From NCBI GenBank assembly GCA_021166845.1, contig JAJPEP010000112.1, positions 1 through 33,391 of the forward strand: 33,391 bases of DNA, in the 5' to 3' direction. The DNA is from Thiobacillus sp. Lineage in GTDB: Bacteria; Pseudomonadota; Gammaproteobacteria; Burkholderiales; Thiobacillaceae. A model generated the notes under the pieces. It made no database searches and had not been told where the DNA came from. It saw nothing but the letters and a program-made list of their open reading frames with translations. This document shows positions 9,655 to 17,620 of this stretch, piece after piece. A program made the translations under genes and the position numbers. How positions within the stretch are numbered: the stretch's first letter is position 1; the number at the start of each line of letters is the position of its first letter.

Positions 9655-10128
9655 TTACTTACGGATCAGTTCGGCAGGGTTGCCGGCACGGTAACCACCC
9701 ATCATGTCCCGGGTGAACGAACCCGTGGATTCGATGTCAGCCATCTTGGGCATGGGCTTGCCGCCGTAGCAGTCAATGGAACCTTCGGGCGTGGTGCGGA
9801 TCGGGAACTTGAAACGCTTCAACACGCCGTTACGGAACTTGATCGTCCACATGATGGAGTCGGAACCACGCAGCGGCTGAACCATGCCGCCCAGCGGCAC
9901 GACGTCGGCGTAGTGGCGGACCTCAATGGCTTGCTGCGGGCAAATCTTCACGCAGGAATAACACTCCCAGCACTGCTCGGGCTCCTGGTTGAATGCGCGC
10001 ATGGCATGGCCGGTCTCGGAACCGTCCTTGTCCAGCTTCATCAGATCGTGCGGGCAGATATACATACAAGCGGTCTTGTCCTGACCCTTGCAGCCGTCGC
10101 ACTTGTCGGTACGAACATAGGTTGGCAT
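9655..10128 (-). CDS. aprB: Dissimilatory APS reductase, beta (iron-sulfur) subunit
   Basis: Electron-transfer subunit that passes electrons between the AprA flavin and an external partner. The 157-residue product carries eight cysteines for two [4Fe-4S] clusters at positions 10, 13, 21, 25, 53, 56, 59 and 63. The first set has the unusual wide spacing CDGCKGQDKTAC seen in AprB. A C-terminal tail after about residue 100, which in the family wraps around AprA, is present. GGAG sits seven bases before the ATG. It is encoded just upstream of aprA and about 180 bases after sat. Confidence 0.97.
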   Translation of the reverse strand: MPTYVRTDKCDGCKGQDKTACMYICPHDLMKLDKDGSETGHAMRAFNQEPEQCWECYSCVKICPQQAIEVRHYADVVPLGGMVQPLRGSDSIMWTIKFRNGVLKRFKFPIRTTPEGSIDCYGGKPMPKMADIESTGSFTRDMMGGYRAGNPAELIRK

Positions 10129-10280
10129 TACAGTCTCCTAAAGTTAGCTAACAATCCGCGTACGTCGCGGTCCGATTAGAACTGAACCCGTCCTTGGCCG
10201 GGGCGTGTCGCGAATCCGCTTCCGGTAGGCTCGTGTCCTAAAATCTTTTCCCTGTCGACAACTGCTGCGGGCAGGGCGCA

Positions 10281-10308
10281 TTCCATCCGGCATTGCCGCC
10301 GGATGGAA
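10281..10308 (-). other. Hairpin between sat and aprB (possible processing or attenuation element)
   Basis: A perfect 11-base stem (10281-10291 with 10298-10308, six-base loop) begins three bases after the sat stop codon. On the transcribed minus strand the T-rich side precedes the stem and no T run follows, so it is a poor intrinsic terminator. It could act as a partial terminator or as an mRNA 3'-end stabiliser that sets different sat and aprBA levels. The remaining 150 bases before aprB hold no gene. Confidence 0.5.
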
Positions 10309-10311
10309 AAA

Positions 10312-11520
10312 TCATGCGGCCGAGTGGCCTTTCAACTCGATCTTGACGTTCTGTTCCGCGGAAAGGCCGGCGTAATACTTCTGCAGCACCTTGGCGACCT
10401 CGGGACGGCTGAATTCGACCGGCAGATCCTGGCCCTCGGAAAGCATCGCACGGACCTTGGTGCCGGACAGCAGGATGCGGTCTTCCTTGGTGTGCGGGCA
10501 GGTGCGCTGCGAGGCCATGCCGCCGCACTTGTTGCACCAGAAGGTCCAGTCGATGTTCATGTTCACGGTTTCGAGCGAGCCCTTGGGGATTTCGTCGAAG
10601 ATCTTCTGCGCGTCGAAGGGGCCGTAGTAGTCGCCCACGCCGGCGTGGTCGCGGCCGACGATCAGGTGCGAGCAGCCGTAGTTCTGGCGGAACAACGCGT
10701 GCAGCAGCGCTTCGCGCGGACCGGCATAGCGCATGTCCAGCGGGTAGCCGGCCTGGATGACGGTGTTGGGGGCGAAGTAGTTGTCGATCAGGGTGCTGAT
10801 GGCCTCGGAGCGGACCTCGGCGGGGATGTCGCCCGGCTTTAGCGCGCCCAGCAGGGAGTGGATCAGCACGCCGTCCATGGTCTCGATCGCGATCTTGGCC
10901 AGGTATTCGTGCGAGCGGTGCATCGGGTTGCGGGTCTGGAACGCGGCGACCTTGGACCAGCCCATTTTCTCGAAGGCGGTGCGGGTCTCGGCGGGGGTCA
11001 TGAACTGGTCGCCGTACTCTTCCTTGAAGGTGCCGGTGGAGAGCACCTTGACCGGGCCGGCCAGGTTGTACTTGCCCTGTGCCATGACCATCTTGACGCC
11101 GGGGTGTTCCATGTCGGTGGTCTTGTAGACCTGCATGCACTCGTGGGCCTTGTCGATGGTGTATTTTTCGGTCACCTTCATGGTGCCCATGATGTCGCCG
11201 GTCTCGGCATCGACCAGTGCGACGTCGTCACCGGCCTTGATGGCCTCGTCATCGGTCGACAGGGTGACCGGGATCGGCCAGAACAGGCCGCTGGCCATCT
11301 TGTAACCGTCGCACACGCCTTCCCAGTCGGCATGGGTCATGAAGCCTTCCAGCGGGGTGAAGCCGCCGATGCCCAGCATGATGAGGTCGCCGGTTTCACG
11401 CGAGCTCATCGTGATCTTGGGCAGCGAAGCAGCGCGGGTTTTTTCGGCGGCGAGTGCGTCGCCCGTCAGCAGCAGGGGTTTGAGTTCACCGCCACCGTGG
11501 GGGCGTACCAGTTTTGACAT
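10312..11520 (-). CDS. sat: ATP sulfurylase (sulfate adenylyltransferase), dissimilatory type
   Basis: Interconverts APS plus pyrophosphate with ATP plus sulfate. Next to AprBA it would make ATP from APS during sulfur oxidation. The 402-residue homo-oligomeric type enzyme has QTRN at 195-198, HRSH at 201-204 (the HxxH nucleotide motif) and GRDHAG at 289-294. A probable zinc-binding set, Cys329, Cys332 and Cys341 with His343, is typical of the bacterial dissimilatory type. It is not the CysD/CysN assimilatory form. GGAG lies just before the ATG. It is the first gene of the sat-aprBA run; a terminator separates it from the gene upstream. Confidence 0.97.
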   Translation of the reverse strand: MSKLVRPHGGGELKPLLLTGDALAAEKTRAASLPKITMSSRETGDLIMLGIGGFTPLEGFMTHADWEGVCDGYKMASGLFWPIPVTLSTDDEAIKAGDDVALVDAETGDIMGTMKVTEKYTIDKAHECMQVYKTTDMEHPGVKMVMAQGKYNLAGPVKVLSTGTFKEEYGDQFMTPAETRTAFEKMGWSKVAAFQTRNPMHRSHEYLAKIAIETMDGVLIHSLLGALKPGDIPAEVRSEAISTLIDNYFAPNTVIQAGYPLDMRYAGPREALLHALFRQNYGCSHLIVGRDHAGVGDYYGPFDAQKIFDEIPKGSLETVNMNIDWTFWCNKCGGMASQRTCPHTKEDRILLSGTKVRAMLSEGQDLPVEFSRPEVAKVLQKYYAGLSAEQNVKIELKGHSAA

Positions 11521-11642
11521 GCTGTCTCCTTAGACTGTGTGGGGGTATTAGAGTCCGGGCAGCATAGCACCGGGGTTGGCGCCTGAATAATCCTTTATTT
11601 TTATTTGAGGATAAGCGGGTTTGATATGGAGCGGCGGTGACG

Positions 11643-11669
11643 AAAAAGCCCGGACAAACCGGGCTTTTT
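11643..11669 (-). terminator. Intrinsic terminator between the 137-aa gene and sat
   Basis: Perfect 11-base stem (11643-11653 with 11659-11669, loop ACAAA) with A/T runs on both sides, so it can work in both directions. It ends the transcript of the 137-aa gene before sat, making sat the start of its own operon. Confidence 0.85.
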
Positions 11670-11686
11670 TTAAGTGAAACAAAGAG

Positions 11687-12100
11687 TTATGCGTCAAAAA
11701 AAGCGGGCATATCGGTCTGTTCCGTCCTGATGACGTCAACCCAGGCGGGTTGGGTGTCGCCCCCGGCTGCGGCCAGCTTTTTGGTTTCTTCGTAGAGCAT
11801 TTTCCAGCGGTTGTACAGGCAGTCGCTGACCCTGCGCATGCCTGCGTCGAAATAGGAATTGTGCAGATCGCCGATGGTGCGGGTGAAGGATTCCATCTGC
11901 TCCAGCAGGTTGTGCGGATAGCCCTGGCGGTTGGGGTCAGCGTATTTGACCTTTTCGCGCTTGACCGCGCGCACGAAGACTTTCTGGCCTTCGGTGAGAT
12001 CGGCTTCGGTGCGGGGCACGCCGCCGTAATTCATCACTTCCTGGATGAAGCCGTTCAGGCGTTCTCCGAAATCGAAGTTGGCGTAATCGACGTTTGACAT
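11687..12100 (-). CDS. Uncharacterised soluble protein upstream of sat
   Basis: A 137-residue, mostly helical, charged protein with no family I recognise. Visible stretches are NFDFGERLNGFIQEVMNYGG, RAVKREKVKYADPNRQGYPH and YNRWKMLYEETKKLAAAGG. It contains one cysteine (in VSDCLYN), no signal peptide and no membrane segment. I place the start at 12100 because CGGAG lies seven bases upstream; the frame stays open to 12142 but that extension lacks a ribosome site. It is a single-gene unit with its own terminator, lying upstream of sat on the same strand. A link to sulfur metabolism would be guesswork. Confidence 0.8.
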   Translation of the reverse strand: MSNVDYANFDFGERLNGFIQEVMNYGGVPRTEADLTEGQKVFVRAVKREKVKYADPNRQGYPHNLLEQMESFTRTIGDLHNSYFDAGMRRVSDCLYNRWKMLYEETKKLAAAGGDTQPAWVDVIRTEQTDMPAFFDA

Positions 12101-12180
12101 GAGGACTCCGTTATCAGGTGAGGCTTTGCAGGCTGGATGCAACGCCGGTCATTATCTTACGCTGTGCGATGCAGCCGTTA

Positions 12181-12203
12181 GCGCCTTTCCGGGAAGGTGG
12201 CGC
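12181..12203 (-). terminator. Possible terminator after the glutamine amidotransferase gene
   Basis: An inverted repeat (GCGCC at 12181-12185 with GGCGC at 12199-12203, plus inner TTCC/GGAA pairing) starts right after the TAA at 12206-12208 on the minus strand. There is no T run, so termination would be weak or factor-assisted. Confidence 0.35.
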
Positions 12204-12205
12204 GA

Positions 12206-12916
12206 TTATTTCCTAAGCCCTTGAATCCAGCGGGAATAAACTTTGTCGGCCAGTTGGTGAAGCCGGGCGATGCGGGCGGGCAAGTCCGCCTGGATGGCTG
12301 CGGGCGATTGCACGCCGGGACTATCGCTGGCGGCGATTTCGTCGGCGCCGTGCTCGCACCAGCTGGCGATGAGTTCGGGCGTCATTTCGACGTGGCATTG
12401 CATGCCGATATGGCGGTCGTCCAGCACAAAGGCCTGGTTGGCGCACCAGGCGCTTTCGAGGATGCGGGTGGCGCCCGGCGGCAGCGTGAAGGTCTCGCCA
12501 TGCCAGTGGAAGGCCGGCATGGGGGTTGCGGCATCGCCCAGCCAGGGGCGCGCAGCGTCGGCGTCGGTGATGCGGACGTCGCCCCAGCCGATTTCCTTGA
12601 CCGGATTTGGGCCGACCGTTCCGCCCAGCGCTTTGGCCATCATCTGCCCGCCAAGACAGTGGCCGATTACCGGGATGGCCGCCGCGACCGCCTGGCGGAT
12701 CAGGGCCAGTTCAGGCGGGGTCGAGGGCAGATCGTCGTTCACGCTCATCGGCCCGCCCATCAAGCAGATGCCGGAAATGCCGTTAAGCTTGTCGGGCACG
12801 GCGTCGCCGGCATCGATGCGCACCAGCTGCCAGGGGATGCCGTGGCGATCCAGGAACGTGGTGAAGTATCCCGGCCCCTCGATCGGGAAATGACGAAAAA
12901 TCAGAACAGGATCCAT
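12206..12916 (-). CDS. Class I glutamine amidotransferase-like protein
   Basis: A 236-residue stand-alone GATase1 domain of the GuaA N-terminal-like group, which hydrolyses glutamine or a gamma-glutamyl compound. The nucleophile elbow is GHCLGGQMMAKALGG, with the catalytic Cys in GHCLGG. An oxyanion-side LMGGPMSVND motif precedes it, and the HWHGETFTLP and QCHVEMTPE segments supply the histidine and glutamate of the triad. The ATG at 12916 is chosen because MDPVLIFRHFPIEGPG matches family N-termini and GAGAG is placed upstream; the longer frame to 13060 runs antisense through the neighbouring protease gene. The start lies head-to-head with that gene. Its substrate cannot be told from sequence. 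Confidence 0.87.
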   Translation of the reverse strand: MDPVLIFRHFPIEGPGYFTTFLDRHGIPWQLVRIDAGDAVPDKLNGISGICLMGGPMSVNDDLPSTPPELALIRQAVAAAIPVIGHCLGGQMMAKALGGTVGPNPVKEIGWGDVRITDADAARPWLGDAATPMPAFHWHGETFTLPPGATRILESAWCANQAFVLDDRHIGMQCHVEMTPELIASWCEHGADEIAASDSPGVQSPAAIQADLPARIARLHQLADKVYSRWIQGLRK

Positions 12917-12917
12917 G

Positions 12918-13565
12918 ATGTCTCTCAAGAAAAAATCAATCCCCGCTATCTTAGCCGCTGGCTGGCTTGTGTGCACGGCGGCCTGGGCGACCAGCGTGTC
13001 GGTGATGGGCTTGTTCAAGGACAAGGCCATCGTCAGCATCGACGGCGGCAAGTCGCGCATCCTGAGCGTGGGGCAGACGGTTCAGGGCGTGAAGCTGCTC
13101 GCCGCGGATTCGGATGGCGCCAGTTTCGATGTCGACGGCAAGCGCCGCACCCTCGGCATGGGGCAATCGTTTGCCGGCGGTACAGCGACGGCCGAACGCC
13201 AGAGCGTGTCGCTTACCGCCGACGCGCGCGGCCACTTCGCGGCCGCCGGGTCGTTGAATGGCTACCCGATGCGTTTCCTGGTCGACACCGGCGCCACCAC
13301 CATCGCCATCAATGCCGCCGAGGCCAAACGCATCGGACTCGACTACAAGGCCGGGCAGGCCGTCGGTGTTGGCACCGCTGCAGGCATGGTGCGTGCCTGG
13401 CGGGTCAAGTTCAATACCGTCAAGGTTGGCAGTATTGCGCTTAACCAGGTGGATGGCATGGTGGTGGAGAGCGGCCTCGATGTATCGTTGCTGGGAATGA
13501 GCTTTCTGAACCGGATGGAAATGAAGCGTGACGGCCAGACGATGACTCTGACGCAACGCTACTGA
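12918..13565 (+). CDS. Exported retropepsin-like aspartic protease (TIGR02281 type)
   Basis: A 215-residue single-lobe aspartic protease predicted to act as a dimer in the periplasm or anchored at the membrane. The N-terminus SLKKKSIPAILAAGWLVCTAAWA is a signal peptide or anchor. The middle contains a small beta domain. The catalytic motif FLVDTGATT is followed by the flap region and the late SLLGMSFLNRM motif, typical of clan AA proteins of this group. I use the second ATG (12918) because AGGA is then six bases away; an ATG at 12915 is also possible. The upstream regulatory region must lie inside the divergent amidotransferase gene. Confidence 0.87.
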   Translation: MSLKKKSIPAILAAGWLVCTAAWATSVSVMGLFKDKAIVSIDGGKSRILSVGQTVQGVKLLAADSDGASFDVDGKRRTLGMGQSFAGGTATAERQSVSLTADARGHFAAAGSLNGYPMRFLVDTGATTIAINAAEAKRIGLDYKAGQAVGVGTAAGMVRAWRVKFNTVKVGSIALNQVDGMVVESGLDVSLLGMSFLNRMEMKRDGQTMTLTQRY

Positions 13566-13586
13566 TTTTGGGCTGCCGGAATGCAA

Positions 13587-13610
13587 CAGGGCCCGCATTG
13601 GCGGGCCCTG
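13587..13610. terminator. Hairpin between convergent protease and folE2 genes
   Basis: A perfect ten-base GC-rich stem (13587-13596 with 13601-13610, loop ATTG) begins 22 bases after the protease stop and lies 20 bases beyond the folE2 stop. Only short T tracts flank it, so it is a plausible shared terminator rather than a strong one. Confidence 0.6.
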
Positions 13611-13629
13611 CTTTGGGCGGGCGGAAAAT

Positions 13630-14439
13630 TTACTGCTTCGTCTTGTCCCGTTCGATCACCGCGTACGCGCTGTGATTGTGGATGGACTCGAAGTTCTCCG
13701 CTTCCACCACATATGAATCGATCAGCGGCTCGTCGTTCATCGCGGCGGCGACGTCGCGCACGATGTCCTCGACGAACTTCGGGTTGTCGTAGGCGCGTTC
13801 GGTGACGTACTTCTCGTCCGGCCGCTTCAGCAGGCCGAAGAGCTCGCACGAGGCCTGGTCCTCGACCTTGCGTACCAGGTCCTCGATCCACAGGAAGCCG
13901 TTGGTTTTGACCGCGACGGTGACATGCGAGCGCTGATTGTGCGCGCCGTAGTCGGAAATCTTCTTCGAGCACGGGCACAGCGAGGTCACCGGCACCACGA
14001 CCTTGGTGGTGTGGGTGTACTGGCCGTTTTCGATCGCGCCGACAAAGGTGACCTCGTAATCCATCAGGCTTTGCACGCCGGAGATGGGCGCGGACTTGTT
14101 GATGAAGTAGGGGAAGGTCATTTCGATGTAGCCCGATTCGGCTTCCAGGCGTTCGACCATCTGGCGCAGCATGCCTTCGAAGTTCTCGACCGAAATCTCG
14201 CGTTCGCGCGTGTTGAGGATTTCGATGAAACGCGACATGTGCGTGCCCTTGAAATTGTGCGGCAGGTACACGTACATGTTGAAGTTGGCAATGGTGTGCT
14301 GGACGCCGTCACTTTTGTCCGCCACCCGAACCGGATGGCGGATGCTCTTGATACCGACCTTGTCGATGGCGATTTGACGCGTGTCGGCTGAGCTTTGCAC
14401 GTCTGGCATGCAAACGGCGGTGTCGCAAATCTGGTTCAT
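13630..14439 (-). CDS. folE2: GTP cyclohydrolase FolE2 (type IB)
   Basis: Converts GTP to dihydroneopterin triphosphate, the first step of folate and tetrahydromethanopterin-like pterin synthesis, without the strict zinc requirement of FolE. The 269-residue protein contains the FolE2 catalytic cysteine motif SLCPCSK (Cys155 and Cys157) and GAHNQRSHV (His167, His172). The start at 14439 has AGGAG six bases upstream; the reading frame is open further into dxs but that part is not FolE2-like. It lies downstream of dxs in the same direction, with its own clear promoter and a possible IscR-type site. Confidence 0.95.
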   Translation of the reverse strand: MNQICDTAVCMPDVQSSADTRQIAIDKVGIKSIRHPVRVADKSDGVQHTIANFNMYVYLPHNFKGTHMSRFIEILNTREREISVENFEGMLRQMVERLEAESGYIEMTFPYFINKSAPISGVQSLMDYEVTFVGAIENGQYTHTTKVVVPVTSLCPCSKKISDYGAHNQRSHVTVAVKTNGFLWIEDLVRKVEDQASCELFGLLKRPDEKYVTERAYDNPKFVEDIVRDVAAAMNDEPLIDSYVVEAENFESIHNHSAYAVIERDKTKQ

Positions 14440-14472
14440 GGCGGGCTCCTGTAATGGATGCAATTTAGACCA

Positions 14473-14501
14473 AGTATAAACTGCTTGAGTAGTTGAGTAA
14501 A
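14473..14501 (-). promoter_or_regulatory. Promoter of folE2
   Basis: On the minus strand a -35 box TTTACT (14501-14496) and a -10 box TATACT (14478-14473) are separated by 17 bases, with predicted transcription start near 14466. The -35 box overlaps the last bases of dxs and lies inside the IscR-like motif. Confidence 0.6.
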
Positions 14502-14513
14502 CTACTCGGGTAA
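14489..14513 (-). promoter_or_regulatory. IscR type 1-like operator over the folE2 -35 box
   Basis: This 25-base segment matches the published type 1 IscR consensus (ATASYYGACTRWWWYAGTCRRSTAT, quoted from memory) at 20 of 25 positions when read on the plus strand. The two central-arm mismatches, positions 9 and 17, are symmetrical swaps. It also contains an eight-base inverted repeat (14487-14494 with 14500-14507). Covering the -35 box, it would fit repression. It is a motif match by eye; no iscR gene is in the window. Confidence 0.35.
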
Positions 14514-16358
14514 TTGGGTTGTCCTTCCGCGCACGGCTTGTTCGATGCCTGCAGCGTCGAGTCCGCAGGCGGCCAGCATCCTGACCGGGTCGCCATGTTC
14601 GATGAAGGTGTCGGGCAGTCCCAGGTGCAGCACGGGAACCGGGATGCCGAGTCCGGCCAGCGCTTCGGCCACCCCGGCGCCGGCGCCGCCTGCCACCGCG
14701 TTTTCCTCCAGCGTGACCAGCAGGCGGTGGGTTTGCGCCAGTTCGCGTAGCAGGTCGAGGTCGAGCGGTTTGACGAAACGCATGTCGGCCACGCTGGCGT
14801 CGAGCGCCTCGGCGGCTTGAAGAGCAGGTTCGACCAGGCTGCCGAAGGCGATCAGCGCCACCTCGCGGCCGCTGCGGCGCAGCACGCCCTTGCCGATTTC
14901 GACCGGATCGAGGCCGGGGTCGATTGCGGCGCCGGCGCCGCTCCCGCGCGGGTAGCGCACCGCCGACGGACCGTTGTGCAGGAACGCCGTGGTCAGCAGG
15001 CGGCGGCACTCGTTCTCGTCGGAGGGCGCCGCGATCAGCATGTTGGGGATGCAGCGCAGGAAAGTCAGATCAAAACTGCCGGCGTGGGTGGGGCCGTCGG
15101 CGCCGACCAGCCCGGCGCGGTCGATCGCCAGCATCACCGGCAGGTCCTGCAGCGCAATGTCGTGGATCAGCTGGTCGTAGGCGCGCTGCAGAAAGGTCGA
15201 ATAGATCGCCACCACCGGTCTTATGCCCTCGCAGGCGAGACCGGCGGCAAAGGTCAGCGCATGCTGCTCGGCGATGCCGACGTCGAAATAGCGTTTCGGG
15301 AATTCCTGCGAGAAGCGCACCAGGCCTGAGCCTTCGCGCATCGCCGGGGTGATGCCGACCAGCCGCGTATCGGCGGCGGCCATGTCGCACAGCCAGTCGC
15401 CGAACACCTGGGTGTAGGTGGGTTTGGCGCCGGCTTTCTCGGCGACGCCATTTTCCGGGTCGAAACACGAAACGCCGTGATACAGGCAGGGATTGGCTTC
15501 GGCGGGCTTGTAGCCCTTGCCTTTCTTGGTGACCACGTGGAGGAACTGCGGGCCGCTCAGCTGCTTGATGTTGGAGAGGGTGTCCAGCAGCACGTCGAGG
15601 TCGTGGCCGTCGATCGGGCCGATGTAGTTGAAGCCGAATTCCTCGAACAGCGTGCCCGGCGTCACCATGCCCTTCATGTGTTCCTCGGCGCGCTTGGCCA
15701 GTTCGCGGATCGGCGGCGCGACCGACAGCACTTTCTCACCGGCACGGCGCGCGGCCGCATAGAACTTGCCCGACATCAGGCGCGCCAGGTAATTGTTGAG
15801 CGCACCGACGTTGGGCGAAATCGACATGTCGTTGTCGTTCAGCACCACCAGTAAGGGCAGATCGGTGGCGCCCGCGTTGTTCAGCGCCTCGAACGCCATG
15901 CCGGCGGTCATCGCGCCGTCGCCGATGATCGCCACCGCGCGCTGGCTGGAGCCCAACTGATGAAAGGCCTCGGCCATGCCGAGCGCGGCCGAGATCGAGG
16001 TGCTGGAATGGCCGACGCCGAAGGCGTCGTACTCGCTTTCGGCACGGCGCGGAAAGCCGGCGATGCCGCCCGGTTGGCGCAGGCCGGCCATCGCCGCCCG
16101 GCGTCCGGTCAGGATCTTGTGCACATAGGTCTGGTGGCCGACGTCCCACACGATGCGGTCCGCCGGGGTGTCGAATACGTAATGCAGCGCGAGGGTCAGT
16201 TCCACCGTGCCGAGGTTGGAGGCGAGGTGGCCGCCGGTGCGGGCAACCGATTCCATCAGAAATTCGCGCAGTTCGGCGGCGAGTTGCGGCAGGTCGGCGG
16301 GCGCCAGGGCGCGCAGGTCGGCCGGCGTATCGAGGGTGTCGAGCAAGGGCCTGGTCAT
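14502..16358 (-). CDS. dxs: 1-deoxy-D-xylulose-5-phosphate synthase
   Basis: Thiamine diphosphate enzyme joining pyruvate and glyceraldehyde-3-phosphate, the entry step of the MEP isoprenoid pathway. The 618-residue product has the family length, the [18 protein letters not shown] thiamine motif from residue 146, NDNDMSIS at 174-181, and the transketolase-type regions [15 protein letters not shown] and [15 protein letters not shown]. The start at 16358 lies one base after the ispA stop; the open frame extending to 16601 is antisense-free overlap with ispA and has no family similarity. It is the third gene of xseB-ispA-dxs. Confidence 0.97.
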   Translation of the reverse strand: MTRPLLDTLDTPADLRALAPADLPQLAAELREFLMESVARTGGHLASNLGTVELTLALHYVFDTPADRIVWDVGHQTYVHKILTGRRAAMAGLRQPGGIAGFPRRAESEYDAFGVGHSSTSISAALGMAEAFHQLGSSQRAVAIIGDGAMTAGMAFEALNNAGATDLPLLVVLNDNDMSISPNVGALNNYLARLMSGKFYAAARRAGEKVLSVAPPIRELAKRAEEHMKGMVTPGTLFEEFGFNYIGPIDGHDLDVLLDTLSNIKQLSGPQFLHVVTKKGKGYKPAEANPCLYHGVSCFDPENGVAEKAGAKPTYTQVFGDWLCDMAAADTRLVGITPAMREGSGLVRFSQEFPKRYFDVGIAEQHALTFAAGLACEGIRPVVAIYSTFLQRAYDQLIHDIALQDLPVMLAIDRAGLVGADGPTHAGSFDLTFLRCIPNMLIAAPSDENECRRLLTTAFLHNGPSAVRYPRGSGAGAAIDPGLDPVEIGKGVLRRSGREVALIAFGSLVEPALQAAEALDASVADMRFVKPLDLDLLRELAQTHRLLVTLEENAVAGGAGAGVAEALAGLGIPVPVLHLGLPDTFIEHGDPVRMLAACGLDAAGIEQAVRGRTTQLPE

Positions 16359-16359
16359 C

Positions 16360-17247
16360 TCAGAATGCCCGTTCGACCACGAAATCGGCCAGCTGGCGCA
16401 GCCGTGCGGCGGGTGCGCCGAGGTCGGCCAGCGCGGTATGGGCGTCGGCACGCAGTTCCTGCGCCAGTTCGCGCGCGCGCCTCGCGCCGAGCAGGCTGAC
16501 GTAGGTGGGCTTGTTGTTGGCGGCGTCCTTGCCGGCGGTCTTGCCCAGCGTGGCGGTGGGCGTTTCGGCGTCGAGCACGTCGTCGACCACCTGGAAGGCA
16601 AGGCCGATGCATTTGGCGTAATGATCGAGTGCGGTATGGGCGGCGTCGGGGACGCTGCCGCATTGCGCGCCCAGCAGCACCGAGGCGCGGATCAGCGCAC
16701 CGGTCTTGTGGATGTGCATGAATTCGAGTTCGGTCAGATGGAGCGGCTTGCCCACACTGGCCAGATCGATCGCCTGGCCGCCGGCCATGCCGCGCGAGCC
16801 AGCCGCCTGCGCCAGCAACTGCACCATCTTCAGCTGGGTCGCCGCATCGTCGGCCAGCGGCGTTGATGCGAGGATGTCGAACGCCAGGCTCTGCAGGGCG
16901 TCGCCTGCCAGCAGGGCGGTCGCCTCGTCGAATTCGACGTGCACCGTGGGCTTGCCGCGCCGCAACGCGTCGTTGTCCATCGCCGGCATGTCGTCGTGCA
17001 CCAGCGAATAGGCGTGGATCAGTTCGACCGCGGCGGCGGCGTGCTGCACCCGCTCGACGCCGGCGCCGCAGACTTCGCCGGCGGCAAACGCCAGCAGCGG
17101 GCGCACCCGCTTGCCGCCGCCCAGCACGGCGTACCGCATCGCATCGTGCAGGCGCTGGGGCGCAATGTGGACAGGCGGGAGCCACTCAGCCAGCACGCTT
17201 TCCATGCGTGCCTGGCAGCCTTGCGTCCAGGCGGCAAAATCAGTCAT
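16360..17247 (-). CDS. ispA: Farnesyl diphosphate synthase
   Basis: Condenses DMAPP/GPP with IPP to farnesyl diphosphate, feeding quinone, hopanoid and undecaprenyl synthesis. The 295-residue protein has GGGKRVRP (43-50), the first aspartate-rich motif DDMPAMDND at 85-93 with the two-residue insertion typical of bacterial FPPS, and the second, DDVLD, at 222-226. Its start overlaps the 3' end of xseB by eight bases, and dxs begins one base after its stop, so the three genes are an operon. Confidence 0.97.
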   Translation of the reverse strand: MTDFAAWTQGCQARMESVLAEWLPPVHIAPQRLHDAMRYAVLGGGKRVRPLLAFAAGEVCGAGVERVQHAAAAVELIHAYSLVHDDMPAMDNDALRRGKPTVHVEFDEATALLAGDALQSLAFDILASTPLADDAATQLKMVQLLAQAAGSRGMAGGQAIDLASVGKPLHLTELEFMHIHKTGALIRASVLLGAQCGSVPDAAHTALDHYAKCIGLAFQVVDDVLDAETPTATLGKTAGKDAANNKPTYVSLLGARRARELAQELRADAHTALADLGAPAARLRQLADFVVERAF

Positions 17248-17482
17248 CAGTGTCTTCGGTCTTGAAAGGCTGCAGGGCTCCGTTTTCGAGAATCTTCACT
17301 TGCTGTTCCGCATCGGCCAGCTGCTGGCGGCAATACTGCAACAGTTCGGCGCCGCGCTTGTATGCGGTCAGCGAGGCTTCCAGCGGCAGCTGGCCGGATT
17401 CCATTTCAGCCACAATGGCCTCCAGTTCGGCCAGTGCGGACTCGTAGTCCTTGGGCGGGAGGGTGGCGCGGGATTTGGCCAT
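17240..17482 (-). CDS. xseB: Exodeoxyribonuclease VII small subunit
   Basis: Small helical subunit of the ssDNA exonuclease with XseA. The 80-residue product has the family core YESALAELEAIVAEMESG followed by LEASLTAYKRGAELLQYCRQQLADAEQQV, which forms two helices. It overlaps ispA by eight bases in the standard xseB-ispA-dxs order. The 138-base gap upstream holds divergent control regions for this operon and the DMT permease gene; I could not fix a promoter there. Confidence 0.95.
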   Translation of the reverse strand: MAKSRATLPPKDYESALAELEAIVAEMESGQLPLEASLTAYKRGAELLQYCRQQLADAEQQVKILENGALQPFKTEDTDD

Positions 17483-17620
17483 GAATATCGAATCCAGCGG
17501 GGAAAGGGCGATACTTTAACAAATTTAGCCCGCTGCCTTAACAGTAATCGGCATGGCGCGTCCTCGTCGGGGCCGGGGCAGGCGGCGCATCGCGGCGATG
17601 GAAGTGGAGCGAAGACATCG

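Noticed and set aside
8320..10179. 619-codon plus-strand open frame opposite aprA and aprB
   Set aside because: Shadow of the apr genes, which carry all cofactor motifs on the minus strand.
14440..14520. Zur-type zinc operator upstream of folE2
   Set aside because: I looked for an AT-rich 7-1-7 palindrome with GTTATA/TATAAC arms and did not find one; the IscR-like motif fits much better.
14440..15009. N-terminal extension of folE2 into the dxs gene
   Set aside because: The frame is open but the extension is Arg-rich and not FolE2-like; a ribosome site and promoter support the start at 14439.
16359..16601. N-terminal extension of dxs into ispA
   Set aside because: The extension is a shifted-frame reading of ispA; the Dxs family N-terminus begins at 16358.
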